Below, piece after piece: positions 8,504-17,346 of a stretch of DNA of 64,000 bases. Under the pieces are notes generated by a model. That model was not told the DNA's origin. It made no database searches and was given only the letters and a program-made list of their open reading frames with translations. Location: the NCBI GenBank assembly GCA_030019255.1, contig JASEFK010000003.1, positions 145,095 to 209,094 of the forward strand, read 5' to 3'. The stretch's first letter is position 1, and every line of letters begins with the position of its first letter. A program made the position numbers and the translations under genes. This DNA is from Actinomycetota bacterium. GTDB lineage: Bacteria; Actinomycetota; Geothermincolia; Geothermincolales; RBG-13-55-18.

Positions 8504-9376
8504 ATGCAACAGGCAAGGAGGGCGACCTTGATCATAGACGCCCACACGCATCTCTTCCCTCCCCGTGCCAGGGAGAGGCCGGCCTCGGTGAGCGAGGAGG
8601 AGCTGACCTTCCACCTCCTGTTCGCCTCCGGGAGCCAGCGCATGGTCTCCCCGGAGGAGATGCTTTCCGAGATGGACGAGGAAGGGGTAGACGCGGCCGT
8701 GCTCTGTCCTTTCCCCTGGACGACCCTGCGGGCCTGCGCCGAGAACAACGATTACATCCTGGAGGTCTCCTCCTCCTTCCCCGGACGCTTCATCCCCTTC
8801 GCCGTGACCAACCCCAAGTGGGGAAGGCAGGGCGTGGAGGAGGCCCGGCGCTGCCTGGAGGCGGGGGCCAGGGGCATCGGCGAGCTGCACGCCCAGCCCC
8901 AGGGGTTCGACCTCCTGGACGAAGGGCTCATGTCCCCCCTGCTGGAACTGGCCGTGGAATACGGGGTGCCGGTCATGGTGCACGTCAACGAACCGGTAGG
9001 CCACGTCTACCCCGGCAAGGGACCGGTGACCCCGGAGACCGTCTACCGCCTGGTCAGGGCCTACCCCGAGGCGGTTTTCATCCTTCCCCACTGGGGCGGC
9101 GGCCTTCTATTCTACGAGCTCATGCCCGAGGTGGCCGAGGAATGCCGGAACGTGCTCTACGATACCGCCGCCTCCCCCTTTCTCTATCGGCCCTCCATCT
9201 ACCGGCTGGCGGCGGAGGCCGCGGGCAGCGGGAAGATACTCTTTGCCACCGACTACCCGCTCCTGCCCTACCGGCGCACCCTCGCCGACGCCCGCGCCGG
9301 ATTGGAAAATACTTCTTTCCAGGACGCCATCCTGGGCGGGAACGCTGCCCGCCTCTTCGGCGTCGCAAGGAGTTGA
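8504..9376 (+). CDS. Amidohydrolase 2 family metal-dependent hydrolase
   Basis: TIM-barrel amidohydrolase-related protein (PF04909 type) of about 290 residues. It opens with the metal-binding IIDAHTHLFP motif. Other expected elements are VPVMVHVNEP, FILPHWGGG and LFATDYPLLP, the last carrying the conserved Asp. The family includes decarboxylases such as ACMSD/gamma-resorcylate enzymes and hydrolases; the substrate is not decidable here. I chose ATG 8504, near the conserved start of the fold; an in-frame ATG at 8447 would add a low-complexity leader. A tandem operator-like repeat lies about 100 bp upstream. Confidence 0.85.
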   Translation: MQQARRATLIIDAHTHLFPPRARERPASVSEEELTFHLLFASGSQRMVSPEEMLSEMDEEGVDAAVLCPFPWTTLRACAENNDYILEVSSSFPGRFIPFAVTNPKWGRQGVEEARRCLEAGARGIGELHAQPQGFDLLDEGLMSPLLELAVEYGVPVMVHVNEPVGHVYPGKGPVTPETVYRLVRAYPEAVFILPHWGGGLLFYELMPEVAEECRNVLYDTAASPFLYRPSIYRLAAEAAGSGKILFATDYPLLPYRRTLADARAGLENTSFQDAILGGNAARLFGVARS

Positions 9377-9753
9377 GATCGCAGTGCGGCGCGGCGAGGA
9401 GCAGGGGCGAAGAAACGAGGGTGAGCCTCGCGCCTGGGTCCCGCACTCCGGTGGCCGGTCAAGGTCTCCGCGGTAGGCGGCTCCGGAAGCGGCTCCGGAA
9501 AACGGGCGGAAGGATTCGGGTTCTTCACAAGTGAATAAGGATAAAGAGCGGATGGACGGCGCGGCTCCGGCGGGAAAAGGGGTCCAGGCATGGTGGCGGG
9601 CGCTATCGCCACGCCCCTCTGCAGGGCCGGTTGGGAGTCGACGGCATCGGTGCTCCACCACGGTGAATTTTGCGGACGACGACAAGACAGGAGAGGGAAG
9701 CGGATGAAGGTTCTCCTGTGAGGCGAAGGAGTGTGGGGTGAAGGAGTGACGAG
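9377..9753. other. 377-bp intergenic region with short tandem repeat and a small dyad
   Basis: No supported gene. A perfect 12-bp tandem duplication (GCGGCTCCGGAA) lies at 9477-9500, and a perfect dyad TTCACAAGTGAA at 9524-9535 is followed by an A-rich stretch. These precede the DUF3048 lipoprotein gene and could be part of its control region. No hairpin with a T-run follows the amidohydrolase gene. Confidence 0.4.
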
Positions 9754-10845
9754 ATGAGGACGCACAGCCTTGGAGGAAGGAAGGTCCTGATCGCCGGAGC
9801 GGCCCTGGGGCTGCTCCTGATCACCGTCATGGCGGGCTTATGCGGTTGTTCCCCGGCCAGGTCCTCGCGGAACGGGACGGGGCCGGTCCCCGCGCCGGAA
9901 AAGCCCCCCGTGAACCCCCTGACCGGCGAGGAGGTGTCCTCCTGGGACCTCCTCACCCGCCGCCCCCTGGCGGTCAAGGTGGAGAACGATCCCAAGGCCA
10001 GGCCCCAAAGCGGCATCGTGGACGCCGACCTGGTCTACGAGGAGCTGGTGGAGGGCGGGATGACCCGCTTCATCTGCGTCTACCTTTCCAGGGATTCCCA
10101 GGTCATCGGCCCTACCCGCAGTGCACGTCCCTCGGACATCGACATCACCTACTACCTCGACCCCCTGCTCATCTGCAGCGGCGGGGCCAGCCAGGTCATC
10201 TCCATGGTCAAGGCGGCGGGGTTGAAATACATCTCCGAGGACTCCGTGCATTTCTGGCGGGACCGCACCCGGAAGGTGCCCCATAACCTGTATACCAGCA
10301 CCACCCTCCTCCGCCAGTACCTGGCGGAGACCGGCGATACATGCAACAAGCTGCCCCAGAGCGGGCTGGTCTTCACCTCGAGCGGCGGCGCGCCGGGGGA
10401 GGAGAACGCGGAGGGGGACTCGCAGAGCGTGATGTACTCAACCGCCACCACCATCACCATCCCCTACAAGGCAACTATCTGCGCCGCCTCCTACCAGTAC
10501 GACGCGTCCACGGACACCTACCTGCGTTCCGTAAACGGCGTTCCCCACGCCGACCTTACCACGGGAAAGAGGGTGGCCCCGCGCAACATCATCGTGCAGT
10601 TCATCACCGTGACCGGGAGCGGCATCTACGACGTGACCGGCGCGGAGACCCCCAACCTGCAAGTCATCGGGAGCGGCAAGTGCCTGGTCTTCGTGGGCGG
10701 CAGGGTCTACCACGGCACCTGGAAGAAGCCCAATCGCAACTCCCCCACCCGTTTCCTGGACGAGAACGGGAGGGACATCCCCCTGCACCCGGGCCAGACC
10801 TGGATCCACCTGGTCACCGAGGACATCGGCGCCGTCTATAAATGA
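9754..10845 (+). CDS. DUF3048 (YerB-like) lipoprotein
   Basis: The 363-residue exported protein has a signal peptide with a hydrophobic core (about residues 10-28) and a lipobox ending in Cys (GLCGCS). The DUF3048 body is recognised by RRPLAVKVEND, ARPQSGIVDADLVYEELVEGG and MTRFICVYLS, followed by GPTRSARPSDI. The C-terminal DUF3048_C part includes the YHGTWKK and LHPGQTWIHLV segments. Members are lipid-anchored outside the membrane in Firmicutes and Actinobacteria. YerB has been associated with the cell envelope, but its biochemical role is unknown. A GAAGGAG ribosome site precedes the ATG. Confidence 0.9.
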   Translation: MRTHSLGGRKVLIAGAALGLLLITVMAGLCGCSPARSSRNGTGPVPAPEKPPVNPLTGEEVSSWDLLTRRPLAVKVENDPKARPQSGIVDADLVYEELVEGGMTRFICVYLSRDSQVIGPTRSARPSDIDITYYLDPLLICSGGASQVISMVKAAGLKYISEDSVHFWRDRTRKVPHNLYTSTTLLRQYLAETGDTCNKLPQSGLVFTSSGGAPGEENAEGDSQSVMYSTATTITIPYKATICAASYQYDASTDTYLRSVNGVPHADLTTGKRVAPRNIIVQFITVTGSGIYDVTGAETPNLQVIGSGKCLVFVGGRVYHGTWKKPNRNSPTRFLDENGRDIPLHPGQTWIHLVTEDIGAVYK

Positions 10846-10938
10846 ATGAAGGGCCTCCGCTCGGGGAAGGTGGAACCCGTGGCGCTTTCCGGCCATCTTC
10901 CAGCCGGATGCGTTCGCTCGTAAAGGAGTAACCAACGC

Positions 10939-11889
10939 TCAGGGGATGTGTAACTTCCCCGTCCGCTTCGCTCTCCGGTAATACCACCTGCCGTGCAGGT
11001 TCTGGTATCCCCAGGCCAGGCGGATGAGCCAGGGCAGGTCGGGGATCCAGAAGCCGTCCGGGGGCTCCTCGGAGGGCTTTACCCTCCCGGGCCGGATGTC
11101 GGCGATCACCATCCCCTCCCCCTCCTCGCGGGACCTGCGGGCCAGCACGCGGCCGGCCCCGTCCACGATCATGGTCTCCCCCAGGTAATACGAGCGGTAG
11201 GGGAGGCGGGGGAGGAGGGGCATACGGGCCTCGAAATCCTGGGCGTGGGCGGCGTGCACCACGGGCACCCCCAGCAGGCGGGCCATGCGCACCGGCGTCT
11301 CCCGCATTATCTCCAGGTTGCGCCGGTGGGCTTCCCCCTTCCCCGGCAGGGGGATGGCCCGGTCGGGGACCGTCCACCAGCATGAGCCCCCCACCAGGAG
11401 GTCCACCTTGCCACGCAGCCGGTGCACGGTGCGCGTGCGCACCAGCTCCCAGCACAAGGCCACCCCCACCGGTCCCAGCGGCGTCTGGAGTATCCCCTCG
11501 TCCTTCCCTCCCAGGTAGTAGCAGTTCTCCCACATGGTGGGCTGGTCCTTGTCGTGGACGGCGTACTCCCCGTCGGGGAAGGCCAGCACGAAGGTGTTGT
11601 AGTTGTCGCCTTCCCGCGAGGCGATGAAGGACCCTCCCACGTAGCCCCCGTGGCGGCGGGCCGCTCCCCGCAGCATCTCCAGGGCGGGCCCGTCGAAGGG
11701 AAGGGCCGCCCCCAGCATGTCCGGGTGAAAGGCCACCGCGGAGGTGAAGAACTCGGGGAGGATGACCATCTCGCAACCCCGGGAGAAGGCCTCCTCCACC
11801 AGTTTTTCGGCCCGCTCCAGGTTGTAGTCCACGTCCGCCAGCCTGGCGGTCATCTGCACGGCGGCCACCTTCATGACCGATGCCTTCAT
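10939..11889 (-). CDS. Carbon-nitrogen hydrolase (nitrilase superfamily)
   Basis: This is a C-N hydrolase of about 316 residues with the full Glu-Lys-Cys triad: Glu46 (VILPEFF), Lys114 (HDKDQP) and Cys146 (VALCWELVRTR). The fold starts with VAAVQMTARLADVDYNLE. Such enzymes hydrolyse amides, nitriles or carbamoyl groups; the replacement of the usual CYD by CWE after the nucleophile suggests a less common branch. I chose ATG 11889, with AAAGGA upstream; GTG 11907 and ATG 11874 also fit. The C-terminus is basic and tryptophan-rich (about residues 275-316), which may form a lid. Confidence 0.88.
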   Translation of the reverse strand: MKASVMKVAAVQMTARLADVDYNLERAEKLVEEAFSRGCEMVILPEFFTSAVAFHPDMLGAALPFDGPALEMLRGAARRHGGYVGGSFIASREGDNYNTFVLAFPDGEYAVHDKDQPTMWENCYYLGGKDEGILQTPLGPVGVALCWELVRTRTVHRLRGKVDLLVGGSCWWTVPDRAIPLPGKGEAHRRNLEIMRETPVRMARLLGVPVVHAAHAQDFEARMPLLPRLPYRSYYLGETMIVDGAGRVLARRSREEGEGMVIADIRPGRVKPSEEPPDGFWIPDLPWLIRLAWGYQNLHGRWYYRRAKRTGKLHIP

Positions 11890-11964
11890 GCTCTCTATCC
11901 TTTCCACCGTAGGCCTGAGTTCCTTCCCGTCACTTCGATCCGCAGAAAGGCCTTGACTACCACT

Positions 11965-12675
11965 TTACCCCTCCAACGCTCCCGTGAGCAGGAGCTCGGG
12001 AAGCTCGGAGAGGCTCCTTATCACCGGGCAGTCGGGGTTCTCCGCCCTCCCGGCGCGGTCCAGGAGGACGGGACGGATGCCCGCCGAACGCGCCCCCAGC
12101 ACGTCCGCGTAGTAATGGTCCCCCACGTGGACCGCCTCGCCCGGCTCCACCCCTACGCGGTCCAGGGCGGCGCGGAAGATGGAGGCCTCCGGCTTTATGC
12201 GCCCCAGGTTGGCCGAGCTGATGACGAACTCCAGGAAGCGGCTGAGACCCAGGTGGTGGCAGAGCCCCGGCAGGCGCACGTCCCAGTTGGAAACTATTCC
12301 CATACGCATACCCATCTCGTGCAATCTCATTACGGTGGGCATCACGTCGGGGTAAAGGGCCCACCGGTCCCCCTTCCCGAACTCCTCGTAGAGCTCCCTA
12401 CCCAGTTCCCGAGAGGGTTCCACCCCCGCCTCCCGCATGGCCAGGGCGTACATCTCGCTCCACATGGCCGCCGCTTCCTCCTCGGAGGCCCAGAAGGTAT
12501 CGTCCTCCCGGTAGCGCTCCTCGTAATAGCGGTCCGCCAGTTCCAGCCCCCTGCGGATGGCCTCCGGGTCCGCCCGCAGGCCGTGGGAGGCCAGGACCTC
12601 GGCGCACACCTCCTCCACGGAGGGGTGAGGCAGGAGCAGGGTGTTCCCGGCATCGAAAAAAACGGCTCTGATCAT
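11965..12675 (-). CDS. HAD-superfamily hydrolase (phosphatase-like)
   Basis: The 236-residue HAD protein has motif I FFDAGNTLLLP (nucleophile Asp), motif II IVSNWD, motif III Lys in LGRIKPEASIF, and motif IV VGDHYYADVLGARSAG. The cap is C1-type (helical, between motifs I and II). Note DAGNT in place of the common DxDGT, which is still compatible with activity in the REG2/YjjG branch. ATG 12675 is chosen because it begins directly before motif I and is preceded by AAGGAAGG. Substrate is unknown. Confidence 0.88.
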   Translation of the reverse strand: MIRAVFFDAGNTLLLPHPSVEEVCAEVLASHGLRADPEAIRRGLELADRYYEERYREDDTFWASEEEAAAMWSEMYALAMREAGVEPSRELGRELYEEFGKGDRWALYPDVMPTVMRLHEMGMRMGIVSNWDVRLPGLCHHLGLSRFLEFVISSANLGRIKPEASIFRAALDRVGVEPGEAVHVGDHYYADVLGARSAGIRPVLLDRAGRAENPDCPVIRSLSELPELLLTGALEG

Positions 12676-13050
12676 GTCCTTCCTTTCCCTGCGGGGATAA
12701 CGCTCTTCACAAGGCGATTGTACCAGCCGGGGCCGACCTGCGGGATCGAGTCCCGGTGCCCTTCTCGCCGTGACCCCATTCCCCGCATCCGAACGCACGT
12801 CAAAGGTCCATCCCCGCAATCCCCCTCTCCCGTGCTTTCCCCGGCAAGAGCCGTCGAGGTCGATTGCCTCGGACAATATTTCCTGGTTCCCCGGCTCCCG
12901 GTAAAAAATCGTTCCAGGACAGGCCGCTGTGGGCCGTTGCCCTGGGAGAATTCCCGCGGGTCCGCCTTTTCTCCTTCTCCGCGCGGACTGCGCCCCGCCT
13001 CCCGACATAGGTTTTTCGCCCTGGGTGAGGGCAGGTCTTACAATATACGC
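12676..13050. other. 375-bp divergent intergenic region between HAD and murT
   Basis: No gene is supported. The region separates divergently read genes. Its right end carries a TACAAT -10 box only 6 nt before the murT start. The middle is GC-rich with no strong hairpin. Confidence 0.5.
13015..13044 (+). promoter_or_regulatory. Putative leaderless promoter of murT
   Basis: TTCGCC (13015-13020, weak -35) and TACAAT (13039-13044) are separated by 18 bp. The -10 box ends 6 nt before ATG 13051, so transcription should start at or next to the start codon. There is no ribosome site. Inferred from spacing. Confidence 0.45.
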
Positions 13051-14448
13051 ATGGACGTGAGGCTCACCTTCGCCGTGGTCGCGGGGAAAGCGGCCACCAC
13101 CGTCTCCCGGCGCCTGGGGCTAGGGGCGGGTTCCAACTTCCCGGGCCGGGTGGTCCTGCGCCTGCACCCCCGGGCTCCGGAGAAGATGGCCTCCAGGCTG
13201 GAACGGGGTTGCGTACTGGTCACCGGGACCAACGGAAAGACCACCACCTCCAACCTGCTGGCGGCCATGCTCCGCGAGGCCGGGTTGCGACCGGTGCACA
13301 ATCGGGTGGGAGCCAACCTGATCTCCGGCATCACCGCCGCCCTGGCCCAGTCCTCCGACCGGCGCGGAAACCCCCAGGGCGACATCGGCCTCTTCGAGGT
13401 GGACGAGGCCACCCTGCCGGCGGCGGTGAAGCGCCTGCGTCCCCGCATGGTAATAGTTACCAACCTCTTCCGGGACCAACTGGACCGCTACGGGGAGCTG
13501 GAAACCCTGGCCCGGAAGATGGACGCGGCACTGCGGGAACTGGAGCCCGGGAGCCGTGTTCTCCTCAACGCCGACGACCCCCTGGTGGCCTCCCTGGCCA
13601 AGGACTCCCCGGCCGACCTGTACTACTACGGCATCGAGTCCGAGGAAGCCGCCGAGGAGGTGTTCCGCCACGCCGCCGATTCCAAGCACTGCCGAGCCTG
13701 CGGCGCGCCCCTCGCGTTTTCGGTGCACTTCTTCGGCCACATGGGAAAATATTCCTGCCCGGGCTGCGGCGCCTCCCGCCCCCGCCCTTCCTTCACCGCC
13801 GTCCGCGTGGAACTGCGGGGCGCGGCGGGCACCGAGGTGACCGTGTCCACGCCCGCCTGGGAGGCTCCCCTCCACCTGCCGGTGCCCGGACTGTACAACG
13901 TCTACAACCTGCTGGCCGCCCTGGCGGGGGCCCAGCTGCTGGGGATCTCCCGGGAGGAGGTAGAACGCGGGGTCCGGGGATACGTGACCGCCTTCGGGAG
14001 GGGGGAGCGCATCCCCGTGGAGGGGCGGGAGCTCTTCCTGGTCCTCTCCAAGAACCCCACCGGCTTCAACGAGGTCATCCGCACAGTGCGGGGGGAGGGA
14101 GAGGGACTGGTGGTCCTGGCCGCCCTCAACGACCGCATCGCCGACGGGCGGGACGTCTCCTGGATATGGGACGTGGACTTCGAGGAATTGGCCCCCCTTC
14201 CCCGCATACTGGTAGCCACGGGTACCCGGGCCCTGGACATGGCCCTGCGCATGAAGTACGCGGGCATGGAGGAAGGGCGCATCGAGGTCCACGGGAAGCT
14301 GAAGGAGGCCCTGCGGGCGGCCCTCTCCCATGCCCGGGAGGGGGAGACGGTGTACGCCCTCACCACCTATACCGCCACCCTGGAGCTCCGCCGCCTTCTC
14401 ATCCGCCTGGGCGCGGCTCCCGGGCTGTGGGAGGGGGGAGGACCATGA
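13051..14448 (+). CDS. murT: Lipid II isoglutaminyl synthase, MurT subunit
   Basis: Mur-ligase-like subunit of the MurT/GatD amidotransferase, which amidates D-Glu of lipid II on the cytoplasmic side. Signatures are the ATP loop VTGTNGKTTT (about residues 57-66), a zinc ribbon inserted in the central domain (CRAC and CPGC, about residues 214-237), and the C-terminal DUF1727 part (FLVLSKNPTGFNEVI, LAALNDRIADGRDVSWIWDVDF). The length of 465 residues is normal. The reading frame stays open far upstream across other genes, but ATG 13051 matches the family's N-terminus. Its stop overlaps a small ORF that leads into gatD. Confidence 0.96.
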   Translation: MDVRLTFAVVAGKAATTVSRRLGLGAGSNFPGRVVLRLHPRAPEKMASRLERGCVLVTGTNGKTTTSNLLAAMLREAGLRPVHNRVGANLISGITAALAQSSDRRGNPQGDIGLFEVDEATLPAAVKRLRPRMVIVTNLFRDQLDRYGELETLARKMDAALRELEPGSRVLLNADDPLVASLAKDSPADLYYYGIESEEAAEEVFRHAADSKHCRACGAPLAFSVHFFGHMGKYSCPGCGASRPRPSFTAVRVELRGAAGTEVTVSTPAWEAPLHLPVPGLYNVYNLLAALAGAQLLGISREEVERGVRGYVTAFGRGERIPVEGRELFLVLSKNPTGFNEVIRTVRGEGEGLVVLAALNDRIADGRDVSWIWDVDFEELAPLPRILVATGTRALDMALRMKYAGMEEGRIEVHGKLKEALRAALSHAREGETVYALTTYTATLELRRLLIRLGAAPGLWEGGGP

Positions 14449-14609
14449 AGGTTCGCGGACCCCGGGGAAAGCGCGTCGCCGGGAAAGCCATGACCACATC
14501 AGGAGGCCATGAGCCTCATGGCATGGGTATCCAAGATCAGGGGAAATCCAGCGCCCCGGGGCACGATCCCCTACACCGGGAGGCCGGTTTGGAGGTGAGA
14601 CACGCATGA
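14445..14609 (+). CDS. Possible 54-residue coupled ORF between murT and gatD
   Basis: An ATG at 14445 overlaps the murT stop (ATGA), and this frame stops at 14607-14609, overlapping the gatD start (again ATGA). It thus bridges the 157-nt gap exactly by two translational-coupling junctions. The predicted peptide is basic and Gly/His-rich, with no recognised domain. In GC-rich DNA a chance ORF of this length is common. It may only serve to carry ribosomes to gatD, which also has its own GAGGTGA ribosome site. Confidence 0.35.
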   Translation: MKVRGPRGKRVAGKAMTTSGGHEPHGMGIQDQGKSSAPGHDPLHREAGLEVRHA

Positions 14610-15388
14610 AGGGACTGACCTTGCGCCTCTGTCACCTCTACCCCGAGCTCATGAACATCTACGGGGACCGGGGAAACGTCATCGCCCTGGAACGCCGCTG
14701 CGCCTGGCGGGGCATCCGGGTGGAGGTGAGCCGCCTGAGCATCGGCGATTCCCTGGACTCGGAGGCCTTCGACCTTTTCTTCATCGGCGGAGGCCAGGAC
14801 CGGGAGCAGATGATGGTCTGCGAGGACCTTTCCGCGGAGAAGGGCGCCGCCCTGCGGGAAGCGGTAGAGAACGGTGCCGCCCTGCTTTCCATCTGCGGGG
14901 GCTACCAGCTCCTGGGGAAAAGCTTCCTCACCTGGACCGGGGAACATCTCCCCGGCATCGGGCTCTTCGACGCGGAGACGGTGGGAGGCGACACCCGTTT
15001 CATCGGCAACGTGGCCGTGTTCTGCGACCTGGAGGGCGCCGAGGGCACCCTGGTGGGCTTCGAGAACCACTCCGGGCGCACCCGGCTGGGCCCGGGCTGC
15101 CGCCCCCTGGCAAGGGTCCTTCATGGGTACGGCAACAATGGCGAAGACGGGACGGAGGGCTGCGTGTACCGCAACGCCGTGGGCACCTACCTCCACGGCT
15201 CCATCCTCCCCAAGAACCCCCGCCTTGCCGACTGGCTCATCCTGCGCGCCCTGCGCCGCCGCCACGACCTGGAGGCGCTGCCTCCCCTGGACGATTCCCT
15301 GGAGGAGGCCGCTCACCGCGCCGCCCTCTCCCTCATCCGCCGGGAGAGCTTCCGGCGCGGGAGGATTTTCAGACTTGGAAAACGGTAA
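14606..15388 (+). CDS. gatD: Lipid II isoglutaminyl synthase, glutaminase subunit GatD
   Basis: Class I glutamine amidotransferase (CobB/CobQ-like) of 260 residues that supplies ammonia to MurT. The nucleophile elbow is SICGGYQLLG (Cys97) and the catalytic His is in VGTYLHGSILPKNP (His197). The N-terminus LRLCHLYPELMNIYGDRGNV and the GFENHSGRT segment are typical of GatD. Together with murT it implies amidated peptidoglycan, a Gram-positive trait. A GAGGTGA ribosome site lies about 6 nt before the ATG. Confidence 0.96.
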   Translation: MKGLTLRLCHLYPELMNIYGDRGNVIALERRCAWRGIRVEVSRLSIGDSLDSEAFDLFFIGGGQDREQMMVCEDLSAEKGAALREAVENGAALLSICGGYQLLGKSFLTWTGEHLPGIGLFDAETVGGDTRFIGNVAVFCDLEGAEGTLVGFENHSGRTRLGPGCRPLARVLHGYGNNGEDGTEGCVYRNAVGTYLHGSILPKNPRLADWLILRALRRRHDLEALPPLDDSLEEAAHRAALSLIRRESFRRGRIFRLGKR

Positions 15389-15490
15389 GGTGCTTTCGCC
15401 CATGGCGCTGATCGGACGGGCACCGGCGAAGGATGTTCGTCAAGAGAAGGAATATACTGGTAAAGAAAGGCTGAAGGAAAGGAATGTGAC

Positions 15491-16720
15491 ATGCGCTACG
15501 TGATCGTAGGCAATGGAGGCGCGGGGCTGCGGGCGGCGCAGACCATCCGCAAGCGGGACCCCAAGGGGGAGATAACCATCTTGGACCGGGAGCCCCATCC
15601 CTGCTACTACCGCATGCGGCTGCCCGATTACATCAGCGGCTGGAGGGAAAGGGACTCGGTATTCGTGGTCAAGGAGGATTTCTACCGGGAGAACGGCATC
15701 CGCTTCCTGGCCGGGCAGGAGGTGACCGCGGTGAAACCCGGAGAAGGAGCGGTGGAACTTTCCTCCGGGGAATCCCTTCCCTACGACCGGCTGCTCCTGG
15801 CCTGCGGTGCGCGCCCCCGGGAGCTCCCCGTCCCCGGCGGCGACCTGGACGGGGTGGTCTACCTGCGCACCCTGGACCAGGCCGAGGATATCCTCCGCCG
15901 CGGGAAGGAAGCCCGGAACGCCGTGGCCCTGGGCGGGGGTCTCCTGGGAGTGGAGATGGCCCGGGCCTTCAACGAGATGGGGCTGCGCACCCGCTACCTG
16001 ATCCGCGAGGATCGCTTCTGGCCCCAGATGCTGGACGCCGCGGGTTCCCGCCTGGTGGAAAGGGTGCTGGAGGAGAAGGGCATCCAGCTGCTCAAGGAGG
16101 AGGGCATCGAGAAGGTCCTCGGAGAAGGCGGCAGGGTCAGGGCGGTTCACACTACCTCAGGACGGGAGCTGGAGACGGACCTCCTGGGAGTGGCCATCGG
16201 GGTGATCTCCAACCTGGAGTTCCTGGAGGGTAGCGGGCTGGCGACCGACCGGGGAATCCTGGTGGATGAGCGCCTCCTCTCCAACCTGCCCGACATCTAC
16301 GCCGCCGGGGACGCGGCCCAGGCCCTGGACCGGTCCTCGGGTGAACACCGGCTGGTCACCTCCTGGCTCAACGCGCAACGCCAGGGGGAGATCGCCGGCA
16401 CCAACATGAGCGGCGGCGAAGCGGTGCTGGAAGGAGTGGTGCCCTACAACGTCATCGTCATCTACGGGCTTCCGGTGGCCTGCGTAGGACTGGACCTCCC
16501 GCCGGAGGGCGAGGGATACGAGGTCCTCACCGGCGACTATCCCAGGGACGGGCGGTACCGCAAGCTGGTGCTCCGGGACGGGGTGCTGGTGGGGGCTACC
16601 TTCATCGGGGAGATCGGCGAGGCCCGCGCGGCGGAGACCCTCATCAAGCGGGGCATCGACCTCTCCGCCTGGCGCGGAAAGCTTTTCCAGCCCGGCTTCG
16701 ACCTGCGCCAATTGGTATAA
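15491..16720 (+). CDS. NAD(P)/FAD-dependent oxidoreductase (NirB/rubredoxin-reductase-like)
   Basis: This is a pyridine nucleotide-disulfide oxidoreductase fold of 409 residues. It has the FAD-binding VIVGNGGAGLRAAQTIR at the N-terminus, the NAD(P) Rossmann motif VALGGGLLGVEMARAF (about residue 140) and the second FAD motif LPDIYAAGDAAQ. No redox CxxC or CxxxxC pair is present, so it is not a thioredoxin/lipoamide type. It resembles the NirB N-terminal domain and NADH:rubredoxin reductases. The C-terminal 70 residues form the usual interface-like domain. The electron acceptor is unknown. A strong hairpin terminator follows at 16737. Confidence 0.87.
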   Translation: MRYVIVGNGGAGLRAAQTIRKRDPKGEITILDREPHPCYYRMRLPDYISGWRERDSVFVVKEDFYRENGIRFLAGQEVTAVKPGEGAVELSSGESLPYDRLLLACGARPRELPVPGGDLDGVVYLRTLDQAEDILRRGKEARNAVALGGGLLGVEMARAFNEMGLRTRYLIREDRFWPQMLDAAGSRLVERVLEEKGIQLLKEEGIEKVLGEGGRVRAVHTTSGRELETDLLGVAIGVISNLEFLEGSGLATDRGILVDERLLSNLPDIYAAGDAAQALDRSSGEHRLVTSWLNAQRQGEIAGTNMSGGEAVLEGVVPYNVIVIYGLPVACVGLDLPPEGEGYEVLTGDYPRDGRYRKLVLRDGVLVGATFIGEIGEARAAETLIKRGIDLSAWRGKLFQPGFDLRQLV

Positions 16721-16736
16721 TATACCAACCGGAAAC

Positions 16737-16761
16737 GGGATCGCCATTCGGCGATCCCTTT
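16737..16761 (+). terminator. Rho-independent terminator after the flavin oxidoreductase
   Basis: Perfect 9-bp stem GGGATCGCC/GGCGATCCC with loop ATTC (16737-16758), followed by a short TTT. It starts 16 nt after the stop codon. Confidence 0.75.
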
Positions 16762-17010
16762 CCCGGCAAGGGCAGGTACGGCACGGAAGCCGCCCCCTCA
16801 CGGGAACTTCCGCGACAATGCGCTCCGGGCAGAAGGGGGAAAGGACTATACTCTTCCCGGTTACCACCTCGACATGACATTCCTTTGGGAAGGAGGAATC
16901 GCCCCCCTCTCCCACTGCGCATGACTTGTGGTTCTTCCCCACCTTAAACGGATGAGAATAATGGCCGACCCCCTTCCCTTACCGGCCCCGGCAGAGAACG
17001 ATGGTTGATA

Positions 17011-17039
17011 TTGCCTGCCCCGGACTACTGTGCTATAGA
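17011..17039 (+). promoter_or_regulatory. Sigma70-type promoter upstream of the ferredoxin gene
   Basis: TTGCCT (17011-17016), a 17-bp spacer and TATAGA (17034-17039) form a good promoter in an AT-richer segment. Transcription would start near 17046, giving a leader of about 47 nt that includes the strong GGAGGAG ribosome site. The DNA between the terminator at 16737 and this promoter shows nothing else. Confidence 0.6.
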
Positions 17040-17092
17040 ATATGAGGGATTTGAGCCCCTGGGTCGAGAGTCGGGAAAAGGAGGAGTATTTC

Positions 17093-17290
17093 ATGGGAGA
17101 GCCAAGCGACAAGAGGCCGGTCATCGATCAGGACGAATGCACGGGTTGCGGGCTCTGCGTGGACGAGTGCCCCAACGACGTGCTGGAACTCAACGACGAC
17201 GACGTGGCCTTCGTGGCGCGGCCTGAGGACTGCGACGGCTGCGGGACCTGCGCCGAGGAGTGCCCCTCCGAAGCCATAACCATGGAATAG
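17093..17290 (+). CDS. 2[4Fe-4S] ferredoxin
   Basis: Small 65-residue clostridial-type ferredoxin with two cluster motifs, CTGCGLCVDECP and CDGCGTCAEECP. The intervening sequence is acidic (ELNDDDVAF), usual for soluble low-potential carriers. ATG 17093 is chosen because a strong GGAGGAG lies 7 nt upstream; an earlier in-frame ATG at 17042 lies at the promoter. Flanked by its own promoter and terminator, it is a monocistronic gene. It may serve the flavin oxidoreductase upstream or general anaerobic metabolism. Confidence 0.95.
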   Translation: MGEPSDKRPVIDQDECTGCGLCVDECPNDVLELNDDDVAFVARPEDCDGCGTCAEECPSEAITME

Positions 17291-17308
17291 GCGCGGATCG
17301 AGCAACGG

Positions 17309-17331
17309 GGGGAGCCCGGGCTCCCCTTTTT
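17309..17331 (+). terminator. Rho-independent terminator after the ferredoxin gene
   Basis: Palindrome GGGGAGCCCGGGCTCCCC (17309-17326) followed by TTTTT. It lies 19 nt after the ferredoxin stop and just before the Crp/Fnr gene, whose ribosome site begins immediately downstream. Confidence 0.88.
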
Positions 17332-17346
17332 CATCTGGGGGGACGC

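Noticed and set aside
11422-13050. Long open frame continuing upstream of murT on the + strand, over 540 codons
   Set aside because: It lies antisense to the nitrilase and HAD genes, which have complete catalytic motifs. The murT family starts at 13051. Such open frames are common opposite GC-rich genes.
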